Assembly: GCA_023101885.1 (NCBI GenBank)
Contig: JALPQD010000917.1
Span: 283,512 to 347,511, forward strand
Source: Typhlomys cinereus
Taxonomy: Eukaryota > Chordata > Mammalia > Rodentia > Platacanthomyidae
DNA length: 64,000 nucleotides
Reading direction: 5' to 3'
The notes beneath the pieces are model-generated. The model was not told where the DNA came from, did not search any database, and saw only the letters and a list, made by a program, of their open reading frames with translations. Shown here piece after piece: positions 1-11,879 of the stretch. Position 1 is the first letter of the stretch, and each line of letters begins with the position of its first letter. The translations under genes were made by a program, and so were the position numbers.

Positions 1-378
1 GATTCTCTGTATTTTTTCTTAATCTCATTTTCGGATATTTCTCCCCTTATTTTGCTAATCTCCTCTCCTCTACTGCTTTTGGGATCAGATTGCTCTTCTC
101 TCTCTAAAGCTTTAAGTTGCATTGTTATTTATTTGTGATGTTTCTGTTTTTTTGATGTAGGCATTAAGAAGTATGAACTTACCTCTTAGGACAGCTTTCA
201 TTGTGTCCCAAAGATTTTGGTAAGCTGTATTTTCATTATCGTTCACTTCCAGGAAATCTTGATTTTCTTTTGTAATTTCTTCCTGAATCCAATTCTCATT
301 CAGCATCATAGTGTTAAGTTTCCAGGAGTTAGTGTATTTTCTGTTGTTTGTTGTGTTGCGGATGTCAAGCTTTAGGCC
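1..378 (-). mobile_element. L1 fragment, ORF2 part, antisense
   Basis: The minus strand matches the ORF2 of the full-length L1 at about 31400-31780 of this window: the end of the endonuclease domain and the linker behind it, including a visible peptide [16 protein letters not shown]. Homology stops near 378, just after the segment equivalent to the endonuclease SDH motif region, so this is the 5'-truncated end of a minus-strand L1 that continues past the left edge. Frames are broken; it is a dead copy. Confidence 0.9.
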
Positions 379-1469
379 AGTGTGGCTGGTCTTCTGTGCT
401 GTTCGTCTGCATTTCCACTTCAGCTTCAGCAGCCATTATGCTCCTTTTCCTACTTCTGGCAACAAGGCTGAGCATTTCTGCCTCCAACTAGTTTTTAATA
501 GGGTCACAAGTATCCAAGTTGAGGATAACCTTGACTCCCAATTCTCTTGCTTTCAACTTCCAAGTGCTAGGGTCATTCTAGGTCTCACACTTGGTTTCTT
601 AGCAGCTCTTTGGGGATTCAGTTATGGTGTGGGGTAGGGAAGGAAATGCTCAAGTCCGAGATCTACATTTTTTGAAGACAGATGCCAAGGGCATCCCTCA
701 CAGTCTCAGTTGCAGTGTGCCTCCTATTCCAGCATAGTTCTATGTGTAAGTATGTTGACCTTCCCACAAGGGGCAGGGATGGATCTTGTCCTGTCTTGAA
801 CTGGGTTAAAGGGCAGGTGTTTTTTACATATTACTTCCTGTTCTTTGGATGCCATCTAGACATTGATTAGCATACCTAAAGGATGGTCACAGAGCTTTAT
901 CATTTACCATGTTCCTGACTTATAAGCAGGCTGTTCTTTTTCCACCCTGTATGGAGCCAATAGGGCCTATTAACATGTCTAAACATTGGTAGGGCTTCTT
1001 TGGTGGTGGTGGTCCCACCTGTTGTGGACTTTGCACCTGCAGTCTGTCACCACTCTGTGCAGTGTATAGGTTCTATAATAAACTTCACTTGGTTTTTCGG
1101 CTTTTCCAAGATCCCCTCTTCACCCAGCCTGACTTAATTCTTGCTGATCACCCTCTGGTACCCATCAGGATTGAGAGGTAAGTGTGCTGGTCATAGGACC
1201 CTGTAGTGTGGAAATTCATAATGATGATCTCAGTATCGTGTTAATGAGAATTTCAACTTAGAAGCTAGAATCATGCAAATCTCTCCTATCTCAAAAAGTA
1301 TGTGAATGAATGTCTTCCTTTGTATTCACAGAGATTACATACCCAATACAACAATTGGCTTTTTTAAATCAATTTTTAAACTTTTTATTGCTCTCTGAAA
1401 TAAACTCTGAATCTCTTTGTTATTTGTTGTCCATTACCCACTTTCCCACTCCAGAGTACTGGATAACCT
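379..1469. other. no recognisable gene
   Basis: I see no coding exon or clear repeat here. About 500-600 weakly resembles an antisense B1 tail, but not enough to call. The short open frames have no recognisable domain. Confidence 0.5.
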
Positions 1470-1654
1470 ACATACTTTCTATAATTTTCTTATTCTGGAC
1501 ATTTCGCATAAATAAAATCATACAACATGTGGTTCTTTCTGATTGGTGTTTCCTTTCAGTCTGTTCCTAAGCACAGATATAGAGTTCTTCTAGGTCTATA
1601 CCGAAAAGAAATGTCACTCTATCTGTATTATAGTAAGCACAACAGTTTATGTTT
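1470..1654 (-). mobile_element. ancient L1 3' fragment, left part
   Basis: This old mammalian L1 3' sequence (antisense) has the typical string about a shape change on 'acatttcgcataaataaaat' at about 1499-1518. It is continued by 3068-3450; the two parts were separated by the TRA2B retrocopy. Confidence 0.55.
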
Positions 1655-1670
1655 TATTATTAAATAATAT
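1655..1670. repeat. target-site duplication of TRA2B retrocopy, left
   Basis: The 16-bp string tattattaaataatat is repeated exactly at 3052-3067 and brackets the retrocopy. Its length and A/T-rich content fit L1-machinery insertion. Confidence 0.85.
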
Positions 1671-3051
1671 ATATATTTAAAAACCAAACTGTTTATTATT
1701 GCTTTTTGCCATTTGGTTAGCATTTTGCACACAGGCTTCGATCTTCGGAATACCCTGGATTCACTAGAAATACACTTTAAATGAAGTTTTGTACAATAGA
1801 AACTTTGCAGCAGTCAAAATTTAGACTTTTCTGAAAACATTTAACTTTGATCAAAGCACCAGAACTACACAAATGCAGAATGAAAACAGCATTTCAACTC
1901 CACCAAAAGTAGTCATCATAAAAGTTGTAAAAGTCACCTAACTTCATTAGCACTGTTCACTTTAAACAGAAGACAATAGAAAATATTGTCCACAAATAAT
2001 ATCCCACCTCTACCACAGGTTTCAGAAAATCTTCAATGTCATGCTTTAATAGTGACAAGGTGAGTAGAATTGAGATCTGGAACGTGATCTATATCCTTCA
2101 CAACTATAGTAAGGTGAAGGTGACCACTTTCTGTAAATCTGATCCCTGTCTTGAGTAGCTCTGCATCCACCTCCTCCTCCACCACCTCCTCTGTATGCTC
2201 TGCTGTAGTAGTCCCGATCATCATAACCTCCATCATATCCTCTGTCATAATAGTCCCCAAGAGCTGCCATAGGTGGGTCTCCCCATATAAATTCCTGGTG
2301 TTGGGGTATGTGGTCTTTTCGTTATTGAGAAATCAACTCTTAATTCTTCGTCCATCCAGCTCCATTCCATTAGCACGTTCTTTAGCCTCCTTGGTGTTGT
2401 CTACATTTTCAAAATATCCAAAGGCAAATCCTCTTGAGCACCTAGATTGTTGGTCATGTATGATAGACACATCAGCAATGGGGTCATATTTAGAGAACAC
2501 TTCACTCAGATCTCTTTCTGTGGTGTACAAACTCAATCCAAACACTCCAAAACAACAGTTGTTGTCAGGATTTGCCCGATTCCCAACATGAAGCATCCGA
2601 GTTGACATGGGAGAATGACTGTGGCTGTGCCATCTATGGTAATCTCTACTATAAGACCTGGTTCAGGAACGTCTATGAGAGCATGATCTAGAATGTGACC
2701 TTGTATAATGCCTCTGAAAACTTCTGGATCTAGATTGAGATTCAGATCTGGATCTGGACTTGGATCTGGAACACCTGGAATCTTCTTTGGACTGAGAACT
2801 TGCAGGGGTATGCGTGGCAGATTTCCCAGATCCGTGAGCACTTGCACTTCTGGAAGGAGAGCGGGATTCCCGCTCGCCATAGTTCTGCTCACCGCTGTTA
2901 CTCATGACTTTCTGCTGCCGTCGCCATTCCCGGGCTCCTTCCAAAGCTGCCCATCACTCTCACCTCCTCTGAACAGGTTCCGCCACAGTCTCGCCAGACA
3001 CCCCACAGTGTGCATGCGTCTGTGGGAGCCAAAGCACTGAGAACTGAGATC
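1671..3051 (-). pseudogene. TRA2B: processed pseudogene of TRA2B (transformer-2 beta)
   Basis: The parent is an SR-like splicing activator with RS1, RRM, glycine-rich linker and RS2. On the minus strand the start codon is at 2905-2903 ([16 protein letters not shown]). An RS-rich segment follows, then an RRM at about 2600-2340 with [15 protein letters not shown] (RNP2 side) and RGFAFGYF (RNP1), then a GGGGGGGG linker near 2160 and a C-terminal tail ending at 2046. No introns are present. In-frame stops lie near 2661 (CGA to TGA likely) and 2333, and a frameshift lies between 2333 and 2270. The 5' UTR (2906-3051) and a 3' UTR (1671-2045) with AATAAA read on the minus strand near 1692-1697 are retained. 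The A-tail has decayed to an AT run. Perfect 16-bp TSDs flank it. It is not a functional gene. Confidence 0.95.
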
Positions 3052-3067
3052 TATTATTAAATAATAT
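3052..3067. repeat. target-site duplication of TRA2B retrocopy, right
   Basis: Exact copy of 1655-1670, directly upstream (minus strand) of the pseudogene 5' UTR. Confidence 0.85.
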
Positions 3068-3450
3068 TATATCATAATTGCATGTTTCCCACTTGGACAG
3101 CAATAGTTTTTTATCCACTTATATTGTAAATAATAGTGGTTATGACATTTATGTACAAGTTTTTGTATGGATGGAAGTTTTTAAGTCTGTTACATCTCTA
3201 CCTAGGGATGCTGTAGAGGAATAATCAAACTCCCATCGTGGATGTACATAGTGATGTTCCTACCCATAGTTGTTTAGTTTTCTGATTTCTTTGCACCCTT
3301 CTAAACATGTATTATTCTCTTCCTGGCTATTTATTAGTGTCTCATTGTGGTTTTGACTTGCTTTTCCATAGAAACTGATGATACTGAACATTTATTAATA
3401 GTTACTTGCTATTTGGATACCTTCTCTGAAGAGAAGTGAAGTTCACTCAA
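3068..3450 (-). mobile_element. ancient L1 3' fragment, right part
   Basis: This is antisense old L1 ORF2 C-terminus/3' UTR, recognisable from 'tctcattgtggttttgac' at 3341-3358 and its surroundings. It continues the piece at 1470-1654; the TRA2B copy landed inside this element. Confidence 0.6.
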
Positions 3451-3474
3451 TTTCTTCCCCTTCTTTTTTCTACT

Positions 3475-3600
3475 TATTCATTTTGGAATAAGTTCTTGCT
3501 GGTATTCTACATTATCCTTGATCCTCCCACTTCAGCTTCTGAGTCCAAGGATTATGGGAATGTGCCAGCAGCTTGTATTTTATTACCAAATCTTACTTCA
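3475..3600 (-). mobile_element. B1-like SINE fragment, antisense
   Basis: The sequence reads like the complement of a 7SL-derived B1 head: 'gatcctcccacttcagcttc' followed by a decayed 'gggattac' region. It is diverged, with no clear TSD. Confidence 0.5.
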
Positions 3601-4039
3601 TGTATTCTAAATTAAAGCCTTTTTTCCCTCAGAGTCCTGAGTGCAAGGAATACAGTTGTACCCAGTCAAGTCTGGCTGTATTCTAAGATATCTTGTTTTT
3701 CAGATTGTCTTCATTAATGTCTAGTCTGCTTTTAAACGATCTATTGAGATCTTAACTGCATTTATTGCTGTTTTTAAGTTCTAAAATTTGATTGTGCCTC
3801 TCTGTTTTAGTTATTTTTTTCCTGTATATTAAATACTTTTCTTTCTTAAGAAAAGACGTGTGTGTTTATTGTGTGTGTGGAGGTGTGCATACCTGTGCTG
3901 TGCCACCTCTTCAGCCCCTCCTTATACATTTTAAGCTTATTTAATATTTAAGAACCCACATATCTGAATTATCCATTAGTCTCTTTCTATTGTTCATTTT
4001 TTCTTTTCTTTCTTGATTGATACTTTATTTTATATTAAA

Positions 4040-4225
4040 TAACAGTGTGTGTATGTGTGTGTGTGTGTATGTTTTGCATGGTCTCTGTACCCAGGGAGAC
4101 TTTTAGAACTCATCATCTTACTACATAGCTGATGCTGTCTGTCTATTACCTCATGGCAGTCCTTCTGACTCAGGATACCAAGTGCTGTGATTAGAGATGT
4201 ATATGACTCCCCACCACCACTTTTA
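4040..4225 (-). mobile_element. B1-like SINE fragment with GT-rich start, antisense
   Basis: A (GT)n run at about 4045-4070 is followed by sequence resembling an antisense B1: 'ctctgtacccagg', then 'aagtgctgtgattagagatg'. It is strongly decayed. Confidence 0.45.
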
Positions 4226-5689
4226 ATGTGTGTCAGTCACTTGATGAATGAGGTCTTACAAATGGGTCATGAATAACAGTGGACTTCACCTAATGCTGTC
4301 AATTTGCTTTGGGTTGACAGCTGGTTCATAGCTCTAGGATAAAATTGGTATCTTAATCCTGAAATACCACTTGAACACCCAATGAGAAATGCCTACACTT
4401 GTGAACCAGTGGGAGCAAAGTTAAGTAACACTCTGTGACTATTAATTCATGTGTTCTGAAACACTCCTCACCTCTTCACCAGTGTGAATAGATGCTATTT
4501 CCTTGGAATCTTCTACTGTTCTGATGGTGCTTGAGAGTGATGGGATCCATCTATCTCATCCCAAAATTTGCCACAACTCTGTCACATGAACTAATTTGCA
4601 CCCATAAGCCAATGACTGCTTTGAATTCAACAGACAGTAGATATTTTTTACAAGGTGTATAAGGATATTTTTCTACCCAGCATCAGTGAAGGTGCAGTTT
4701 ATGAATAGTTGTGTCCACATTCTCAAGCTTTGTAAAATATATCAGAGAATGTATACCTACATCTGGGTATAATATCAAGTTAATATCTATTTTCAAGACC
4801 TCTCCACTACACTCTCCTTACCACAAAAGGGAAAATGTGATCCCAAGACAGTCAACCATTCCTGAGTTTGGTGGCTTAAATAATACAGTATTAGAGTGAA
4901 GAGAACTAGAGTGGAATATACCATGGGAAATTTAACATTAGTTGGCATCTGAAACCCAACCTTTGTATTTCAAACATCACAAGAGGCCACTACAGTTGCT
5001 GTCAAATTACAGCAATAAAGCCTTGAATACTTTGCGTCACTGTCATTCAGAATCAAATTATGGTCTTAGATGTATTATCAGCCCAAGCAGAAGGAAATTG
5101 TACAATACTTAATAATAAAGTATATTGTTTTTGGACTTATAATTCACAAAGTTAAACAAAAGTTTAAGGGAGATGATGAAATTCTACTCAAATCTAAACT
5201 TTAATATCTATCAAAAACTCATGGGAAAAATTCTTTACTTGGATCCTTAAAAATCTTGAAACAGTTATAAATTACCCCAGTAGGACAACTGCCTTTACTT
5301 TTTGATTTTATTTTGAGCTGGATGCATTTTGGTCCATGAAGGCTAAGCATAATAAAATACTTGTACTATGTAGTATATAAAAATCATTAAGGTTAAAAGT
5401 GCTAATACTCCAGTCACCGACCAAGAACCTGAAACTGAACTGGAACTTTTCCATCCAAAAACTGACAGAATATGGAAATATACTCATTAACATCTTAGGA
5501 AAAGGCAACTATAAAATAAGAAGCATCACACTTTTTTTTCCCCAATCATATAAGCTCAATAGGTATCCAGGTCCTCCTCCTCCCTCCACTTCCAGTCCTC
5601 ACTGAACCTTTCCCTCCACCCCCTCCTCTCACCTTCTCCCTCCCTTTTTCCTAGTGCTTCCCCCACCCCATCCCCTGGAGTATTCCCTT
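4226..5689. other. no recognisable gene
   Basis: The sequence is AT-rich and I cannot assign exons or a transposon. A pyrimidine-rich stretch lies at about 5570-5690. Short open frames on both strands have no known domain. Confidence 0.5.
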
Positions 5690-5880
5690 GTGTGAATGAC
5701 AAACTTACCTCAGCAATCATCCTGGATTGCTTTTACCTCCTCTTTGCTTCATTCTGAGATTCCAAGGGCTGGAAGTGCAGGCTGTTGTTTTTATCTGGAA
5801 CCTGGGCTCTGAACTCAGAACCTTTTGCTTACAAGGCAGAGTTTAAGCCCTGAGCCATGTCTCCAACTCTGACCCTTTTT
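5690..5880 (-). mobile_element. tRNA-headed SINE, antisense
   Basis: The complement of the SINE head is visible at the right end: 'ccctgagccatgtctccaac' at 5849-5868 mirrors the 'ctggagagatggctca' start seen in the sense copy at 45271. The body shares 'atcatcctggattgc' with the copy at 23240-23496. The head carries pol III A/B-box-like sequence but is a SINE, not a tRNA gene. Confidence 0.75.
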
Positions 5881-6244
5881 TAAATATTGTTAAGTCTTGA
5901 TATACAGAAAAATGAAGGCATGAAATATGTATACCTAATGACAATGGGAGAAATTTACTGATTTATGCTAACATATGTAAAATATAAATTATACTGAATG
6001 GAAATAGAATTGACATTCATCTGTATAAAAATTCAAATTGTACCAAGAAACTTTGAATTATTTTGAAGGTGGAATGTATTTATGAGTGAATTTATAAGGT
6101 TCCAATAATAAGACCTGCATATATTTGACATGATGAATGTTTTAAACAGAAGTACATCTATTCTCAATTACACATCCTAAATTGTAGAGAAAATTATACA
6201 ATAAAATCACAAAAAAATTGTACTATTGGGAGTCCTGTTTAAAA

Positions 6245-8990
6245 AATGTTGGCCTTGATCAATTAGTGTGAGGGAATCCCCTAGTATTTCTTCAACAGTT
6301 TATAAAACCTTTATAAAACCTATAAAGTCTCTGGTCTAAAATTAAGGTCCTTGATCAGTTTGGAGTTGATTTTTATGCACAGTGACCAGTAAGGGTCCAG
6401 TTTCAATCTTCTGCATGTAGATTTTTCCAATTTTGCCAGCACCATTTATTGAAAATGCTGTCCTTTTTCCATTGGGTTTTCTGAGCCTATATGTCACAAA
6501 TCGAATGACTGTAAGTATATAGATTCATGCTGGATCTTTAACCCTTTATCCATTGATCTATGTGTCAATTTTGGAGCCTGTACCATGCTGTCTTTATTAT
6601 TTTGGATTTGTAGCATAGATTAAGGTCTGGTTTGGTGATACCACCAGCAGATATTTTATTACTCAGGATTGTTTTTGTTCTTGTGGGCCAATTGTGCTTC
6701 CATAAAAATTTTGAGATTGTTTTGTCAATTTTTGTAAAGAATTGTCTCGGAATTTTGTTTAACATTGCATTGAATATGTATACAGCTTTTGATAGGATGT
6801 TCATTTTTATGATTCTTTGTATCATTTTCCTTATCTCAATTTCTTATATTTCTCCCTTGATTCTATTAATTTCTCCTCATCTACTGCTTTTGGAATTGGA
6901 TTGTTTCTACCTCTATAAAACTTTAAGTCATTTACTTGTGACGTTACCATTTGTTTGATAGGGACATTAAGCGCTATCATCTTTCCTCTTAGGACAGCCT
7001 TCATCATGTCCCAGAAATTTTGATATGTTGTGTTTTTATTATCATTCATTTCTATGAATTTTTGAATTCCCATTTTCACTTCTCCCTGAACCCATTTCTC
7101 ATTCAATATGATGGTATTTAAATTCCAAAAATTTGTGTATCTTTTTGTCTTTTGCTTTTTAGTGGATGTCTACCTTTATTCCATAGTGATCTGATTAGAT
7201 GTGGGTAATAATTTTTGCTTTCTTGTATATATGGAGACTTACTTTGTGGCCTAATATGTGGTCTATTTTGGGGAAAGTTCCACAGGGTGCTGAAAAGAAT
7301 GTACATTCTTTGGTGTTAGGATGGAAATTTTGGTAGAAGTTGGTCAGGCCCATGTGGGTTATGGTTTGATTCAGCTCCAATATGTCTTTCTTCAGTTTTG
7401 TCCTGTTGACCTATCCAATGATGACAGTGGGTGTTGAAGTCTCCTAATATTATATTTTTGGGGTTGATTTTCTGTTTTGTATTGCTTTATATTTTGTATG
7501 TTTTTTAATGAATGTGGATGAGCCTATATTAGGTGTGTATATGTTCAGTATTGTAAAGTTATCATGATGAATTGTTCCTTTGATTAATATGTAGTATCCT
7601 TCTGTATCTCTTAAAACTTATTTGGATTTGAAGTCTATTTTATCAGGCACCAGAATTGCTACATCTGCTTGCTTCATTGATCCTTTAGCTTAAAGTACAT
7701 TTGATCAGCATTTTGCTCTGAAAATGTTCCTATCTTTCATGGTGAAATGTTTCTCCTGAAGGCAGAAGATTGATGGACTATGATTTTTAATCTATGATTG
7801 TACCATATATCTTTTGACTAGAGAGTTAATTCCATTCACTTTTAAGTTATAATTGAGAAATGTCTGTTGCTTCCTGTCATTTTCTTTGTTTTGTGGGTTT
7901 TTATATCTATTTCTTTGCATGGAAATTGTGTTGGTATTGTTTTTCTCTTGGATATGTTTGTCTTTTTCTTTGAGCTTCCATATCTTTTCTAGAATCATTT
8001 GTAGGCCTGGTCATTGGTCATGCAAGCCTTCAGTTTTTCCTTATGGTGGAACAATTTGCTTTCATCTTTAATCATGAGTGATAGTTTGGACAGGCATATC
8101 AGCCCGAATTGGCACTTGTGCTCATTCATAATTCTTCTGGCTTTTACTGTTACTGTTGAAAGATCAGCTATAATTTTAATAGGCTTACCTTTAAATGTGA
8201 CTTGGTTTTTTCCCCTCTTGAAACTTTCAACACATTCTCTTTGTCATTTGCCTGTAGTGTTTTGACTATTATTTGTTGTGGTGAGTTTCTGATTTGTGTG
8301 AGACGTGCCTCTTGTACTTGGATAGCTATCTTTTTCCTTAGATGTGGAAAATTTTCATTAATGATACTGTGAAAAAAAAAATCTGTTCCAGTGTGACTTT
8401 TTCGGTTTCTTGTTCTGGGATTCCATGACTGTGCAGGTTTGGCTTCTTCAAGGCATATCGTAGTTATTGAATATTTCTCTTAAGTTTTTTTTCTTTCTTT
8501 ACTTCTTTGAATGAACCAATTTGTTTTGCCATCTTCTAGTTCTGATATTCTATTTTCTGCATTAGGTTTACTGATAAGACTTGCTGTTGAGTTTTGTATT
8601 TTAGTTTGCTTTTAATTTCAAGTGTAATCTCTGCATGAAATTTTTTTAACTCCTCTATGCCTAGTTTTGTTTCTTCAACTGTCTTTTTCATCTTTTCCAA
8701 TTTCTGTTCATAATGGTTTATACAGTTATTTAACTCCTCTCGGATTTCCTCTTTCATTGTTTTGATCATATTAAAAGTCGGGCTGTGAAAATTGTTCTCT
8801 TGGTTATGATTTCTTATTTAATATCCAAAGATTTATTTGGTTGGAATCCAACATTATGAAGCCTGAGATTTTGGTAAGATATTTGTTGTCTTGGTTTTTG
8901 TTTTATCTTATAGATTATGTTTTGACTTGGGCATTTTGTATTTGATTTCAAGTATCTTTCCTGGTATGGTTTTGATAGTTATGTGTCAGA
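6245..8990 (-). mobile_element. old L1 with internal deletion, antisense
   Basis: Read on the minus strand, this runs from the ORF1 coiled coil (8769-8536, EEIREELNNCINHYEQKLEK) through the inter-ORF region and endonuclease (7380-7120, with AFNMELNQTITHMGL-like sequence) to the ORF2 thumb region (6825-6565, IMNILSKAVYIFNAMLNKI). At about 6825-6831 the match jumps across about 1.3 kb of ORF2, removing the whole reverse-transcriptase core. Many stops and frameshifts make it an old, dead copy. Its 5' side abuts the SINE at 8991. Confidence 0.85.
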
Positions 8991-9221
8991 CAGGCTGAAG
9001 ATATGGCTCAAGGGTTAAGACTCTGCCTCGCAAGGAGAAGGTCCTGGGTTTGTATTCAGGTCCCATGTAAAAACACTAGGTGGAAACCGCAATCCCAGCC
9101 CTAGTGGGCAGAGCCTGGGAAATCCCAGAATGAAGTAAGAAGGAGGTCGAAGCAATCCTGGATAATCCCTGAAGTCACCCTTAGGCCTCCACATTGACAC
9201 ATGTGCCCTTACACACACACA

Positions 9222-9263
<42 letters not shown>
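8991..9263 (+). mobile_element. tRNA-headed SINE with (CA)n tail
   Basis: The head 'gctgaagatatggctcaa' (A-box-like) and the later 'ggtcctgggtttgtattcag' (B-box-like) match the heads at 45271 and 46075. The body contains the 'cagagcctgggaaatccc' segment shared with the copy at 46140-46210. The (CA)n tail is at 9211-9262. Confidence 0.8.
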
Positions 9264-9265
<2 letters not shown>

Positions 9266-9289
9266 AATGAATGAATACTCAGAATTACA

Positions 9290-9925
9290 TGAGTAGGAAT
9301 AAGGAAAATGCTAATGCTGATTGGTTGCTGCTAGCATCTCTTGGTAAACTACAAAGGGAAAAGGAAGACCTCTGAGAGGAAAATATCCAACTCAGAAAGT
9401 GTATAAACAAGTTAGAATCTTGGAGAGAATCTTTCTCCAGTAGCAATAGGGCTTCAATGGCTGAAAATCAAACTCAAACTCTGATTATCAGATTGGCTAA
9501 GTTACAACATAAGTTAAATTCCCAGGCATGAAAGGTGTCATCCGTTAAAATAAAAGCACTGATTGGGAAAGAATGGGATCGTAAAAAGTGGGATGCTGAT
9601 GTGTGGGAGGACCAAACTGATGATGAAGACATTGAACCTTCAAATTCTGATGGGTTTATTTCACCTGAGTAGACAGTCTTCCCACCCTCAACAGAAAATG
9701 AATCCCCACACCCACTATCTACAGAAGTGCTGTCTTCACCTTTGCCTGAGAAAACTAATCATGAATTGTTTGAGAAAAGAGCAAAGACTTTGTCTCAAGA
9801 AAATGCTGGTGCTTCTTGGGACTTGAACATATTTGTCTCCATTTTGTACTTGTTCACTTGTCCTCCCTATGAAACACCTGACATGTTAGACATAGACTGT
9901 TTGACCCAATTGTGTATGTGACTAT
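9290..9925 (+). pseudogene. ERV-L-type gag remnant, N-terminal part
   Basis: The plus-strand translation gives a coiled-coil-like Gag N-terminus and a proline/serine-rich linker (visible NESPHP, SSPLPEKTNHELFEK) of the class III (ERV-L) kind, with several stops and frameshifts. The continuation at 10811, after LTR-like DNA, carries the capsid region, so one gag was split by a later insertion. Class assignment is inference from the downstream capsid and RT. Confidence 0.55.
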
Positions 9926-10429
9926 AACCATAAACAGTCAGTTCCAAATTAGGAAATACTTAAGATTCCAGGAGCCCCCCTAAACTGTAAAAGCAGCCTT
10001 TACACTAACATTTGGTCCTTGCATAATCAGCCACCTCACCAACTTTGTCAAGGAGAAAATTAATATAATAGTTTTTAAGAATTGTGGTCAGAGCAGGCAG
10101 AACTATTCAATCAGAAGTCAGTCACTAATTGCTCAAGGAATTCCAAGAGCCATGAGTAATGTAAGGGATACTAGAAATTGTTTATGGAGTACTGGAAACT
10201 GCTGGGGGTCGGAGCTGACCAATATCCACAATTCAACACTACTTTTGCTTTAATTTACCTAATCATGCATCTGCTATGTTTGAAACCCCCTCCTCCTATA
10301 GAAATAGCCTATAAAAGACCTTGTAAAATAAAGACTGGGGCTCTTGTTCCTGATCTCACCAGTGATGGTGAGAGCCCAGGTTTGAACTTGAATAAAGGCC
10401 CTCATATGATTGCATCACAAAAAAGGAAA
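9926..10429 (+). mobile_element. LTR-like sequence
   Basis: The segment has promoter and polyadenylation spacing typical of an LTR: 'cctataaaagacc' at 10309-10321, AATAAA at 10327-10332, then 'ctcttgttcctgatctcacc'. A second, diverged version of the tail occurs at 10690-10805. Ends are not resolved and no TSD was found. Confidence 0.5.
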
Positions 10430-10690
10430 AGTAATATGTTATGCTTCTTCCATATTATAAAAAGAAAAGCATTGAGCCTTAGAATTTAGAAATTAGGAAT
10501 TAAGCTTCATGTATTCAAGTGTATTTCAATTGTCTGTTAATTAGACAGAGATTTGGTTACTCATAAAATCCCAATTCCTAAAGGGCAGTGTGAAGCTCAT
10601 CAGCTTCTGGCCCTAAGGAAAGTTTAAGACTAAGGCCTCCAGAGGCTCTAATAGGGCCCTCCCACTCCTGGGGAGGTGAGTTCCCTGAGA
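10430..10690 (+). mobile_element. short copy of the four-times-seen ERV segment
   Basis: 'ttatgcttcttccatattat' and the following 'aagcttcatgtattcaagtg' match 14955-15060 (plus) and the complement of 38390-38500. It is flanked by two related LTR-like tails (10310-10429 and 10690-10805), which suggests a shrunken LTR-internal-LTR remnant. Confidence 0.6.
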
Positions 10691-10810
10691 ACAGTGCTCT
10701 CATTCCTGATCTGCTGCATTAGTGACAACAAGAGCCTAGGTTCGAGCTATAACAAAGGTGCCCATGTGTTTGCATTGGTGTTGGCACCATGGTGGTCTCT
10801 TGGGACCCAG
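10691..10810 (+). mobile_element. second LTR-like tail
   Basis: 'gtgctctcattcctgatctg' and 'caagagcctaggttcgagc' parallel 10338-10385. It is probably the R-U5 end of the downstream LTR of the same small ERV remnant. Confidence 0.45.
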
Positions 10811-11879
10811 AAATCTGGGCACAACACTACAGCATGCTCACCTGTGATTGCTCCCAGGCCTATAACTAGGCTCAAGGCTAAACAGGCTCCTAAAGATGAA
10901 ATTGAAAGTGTTGTTCATGAAAAGGTACATTATACCCCTAAAGAACTGCATGACTTTTCTAATACATTCAAGCAGCAGTCTGGGGAATACACCTGGGAAT
11001 GGATTGTAAGGCTATGGGGTACTGGTGGAAGGAGTATAAAGCTGGATCAAAGTGAGTTGACAGAAATGGGCTCCTTGAGTAGAGATTCTATATTTAATGC
11101 TGCTAAACACTGCTAGGTTTTAATGCTGTTAAAAATGATGCCAAGAGTTTATTTGAGTTTGGACTTCTGAGAAAGAGCTGGAGATTCCAGATAGTGTTGA
11201 TGATGGGATTAAGAGGTTCAGAGAAATTGGTATGCTTGACTGGATTTGTTCTTTAAAATCTAATTCTCAATGGCAGAATCCAGATGATATGTCTTTTACC
11301 AGAAATGTACTAAATAATGGGTGAGGGGGCACCACCAAATATGAAGGCTCCTATTGTTTCTCTTCTTGTGCCAGCACTAACAATGGAAGATGCAGCTGAC
11401 CAGTTGGAAGAATTAAATTCAATGGGTCTAGGTGCATCTAAGAGTAGTAGGGGCCAAGAAGCAGCATTGAATCACCAGTGGCAAAGTAAGTGTACTAACT
11501 ATAATGTACAGCATAGACAAAAGAGTATTTGTGAAGGTCTCACTTGCTTAGACCTTTGGCACTGGCTAATCAATCATGGTGTTCCCCAGAGTAAAATAGA
11601 TAAGAAGGCTACAAAGTTCTTATTTGACCTGTACAAGCAGAAAAATTCTAACATAAATGAAAGAAAAGCTAGCTTGATTCATAGCAGAAGAGAATAATGG
11701 CCTGTCACCAATTTCTACACTTGAGCCAGTTGACAAATCCATAACCCCTTGAATGAAGGGGAGGCTGAGTCTCTTTAAGGAAGACATTGGTGTCATAGTA
11801 AAAAACTTTAATATTAGTCTTTCTCCTATCCTTCCACAAAGGGACCTAAGACCTTTCACTAGAGTTACTGTACATTGGG
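10811..11879 (+). pseudogene. ERV-L-type gag remnant, capsid part
   Basis: An open stretch up to 11113 encodes KELHDFSNTFKQQSGEY, then WEWIVRLWGTGG, a capsid segment of the kind found in class III ERVs. A second open stretch (11317-11697) carries the Gag C-terminus. Stops and frameshifts separate them. The protease/RT remnant follows directly, so this is gag ahead of pro-pol on the plus strand. Confidence 0.7.

Noticed and set aside
2039..2944. Possible functional RS-domain splicing factor gene
   Set aside because: No introns, stops in frame, a frameshift and TSDs: a processed pseudogene.
8991..9080. tRNA-like sequence with A/B boxes
   Set aside because: It is the head of a dispersed SINE seen at least six times in the window; no cloverleaf with conserved arms was found.
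9015..9260. Open frames rich in Cys/Val or His/Thr over CA repeats (also 17,922-18,221 and 45,286-45,632)
   Set aside because: They are translations of (CA)n microsatellites in SINE tails or intergenic DNA.
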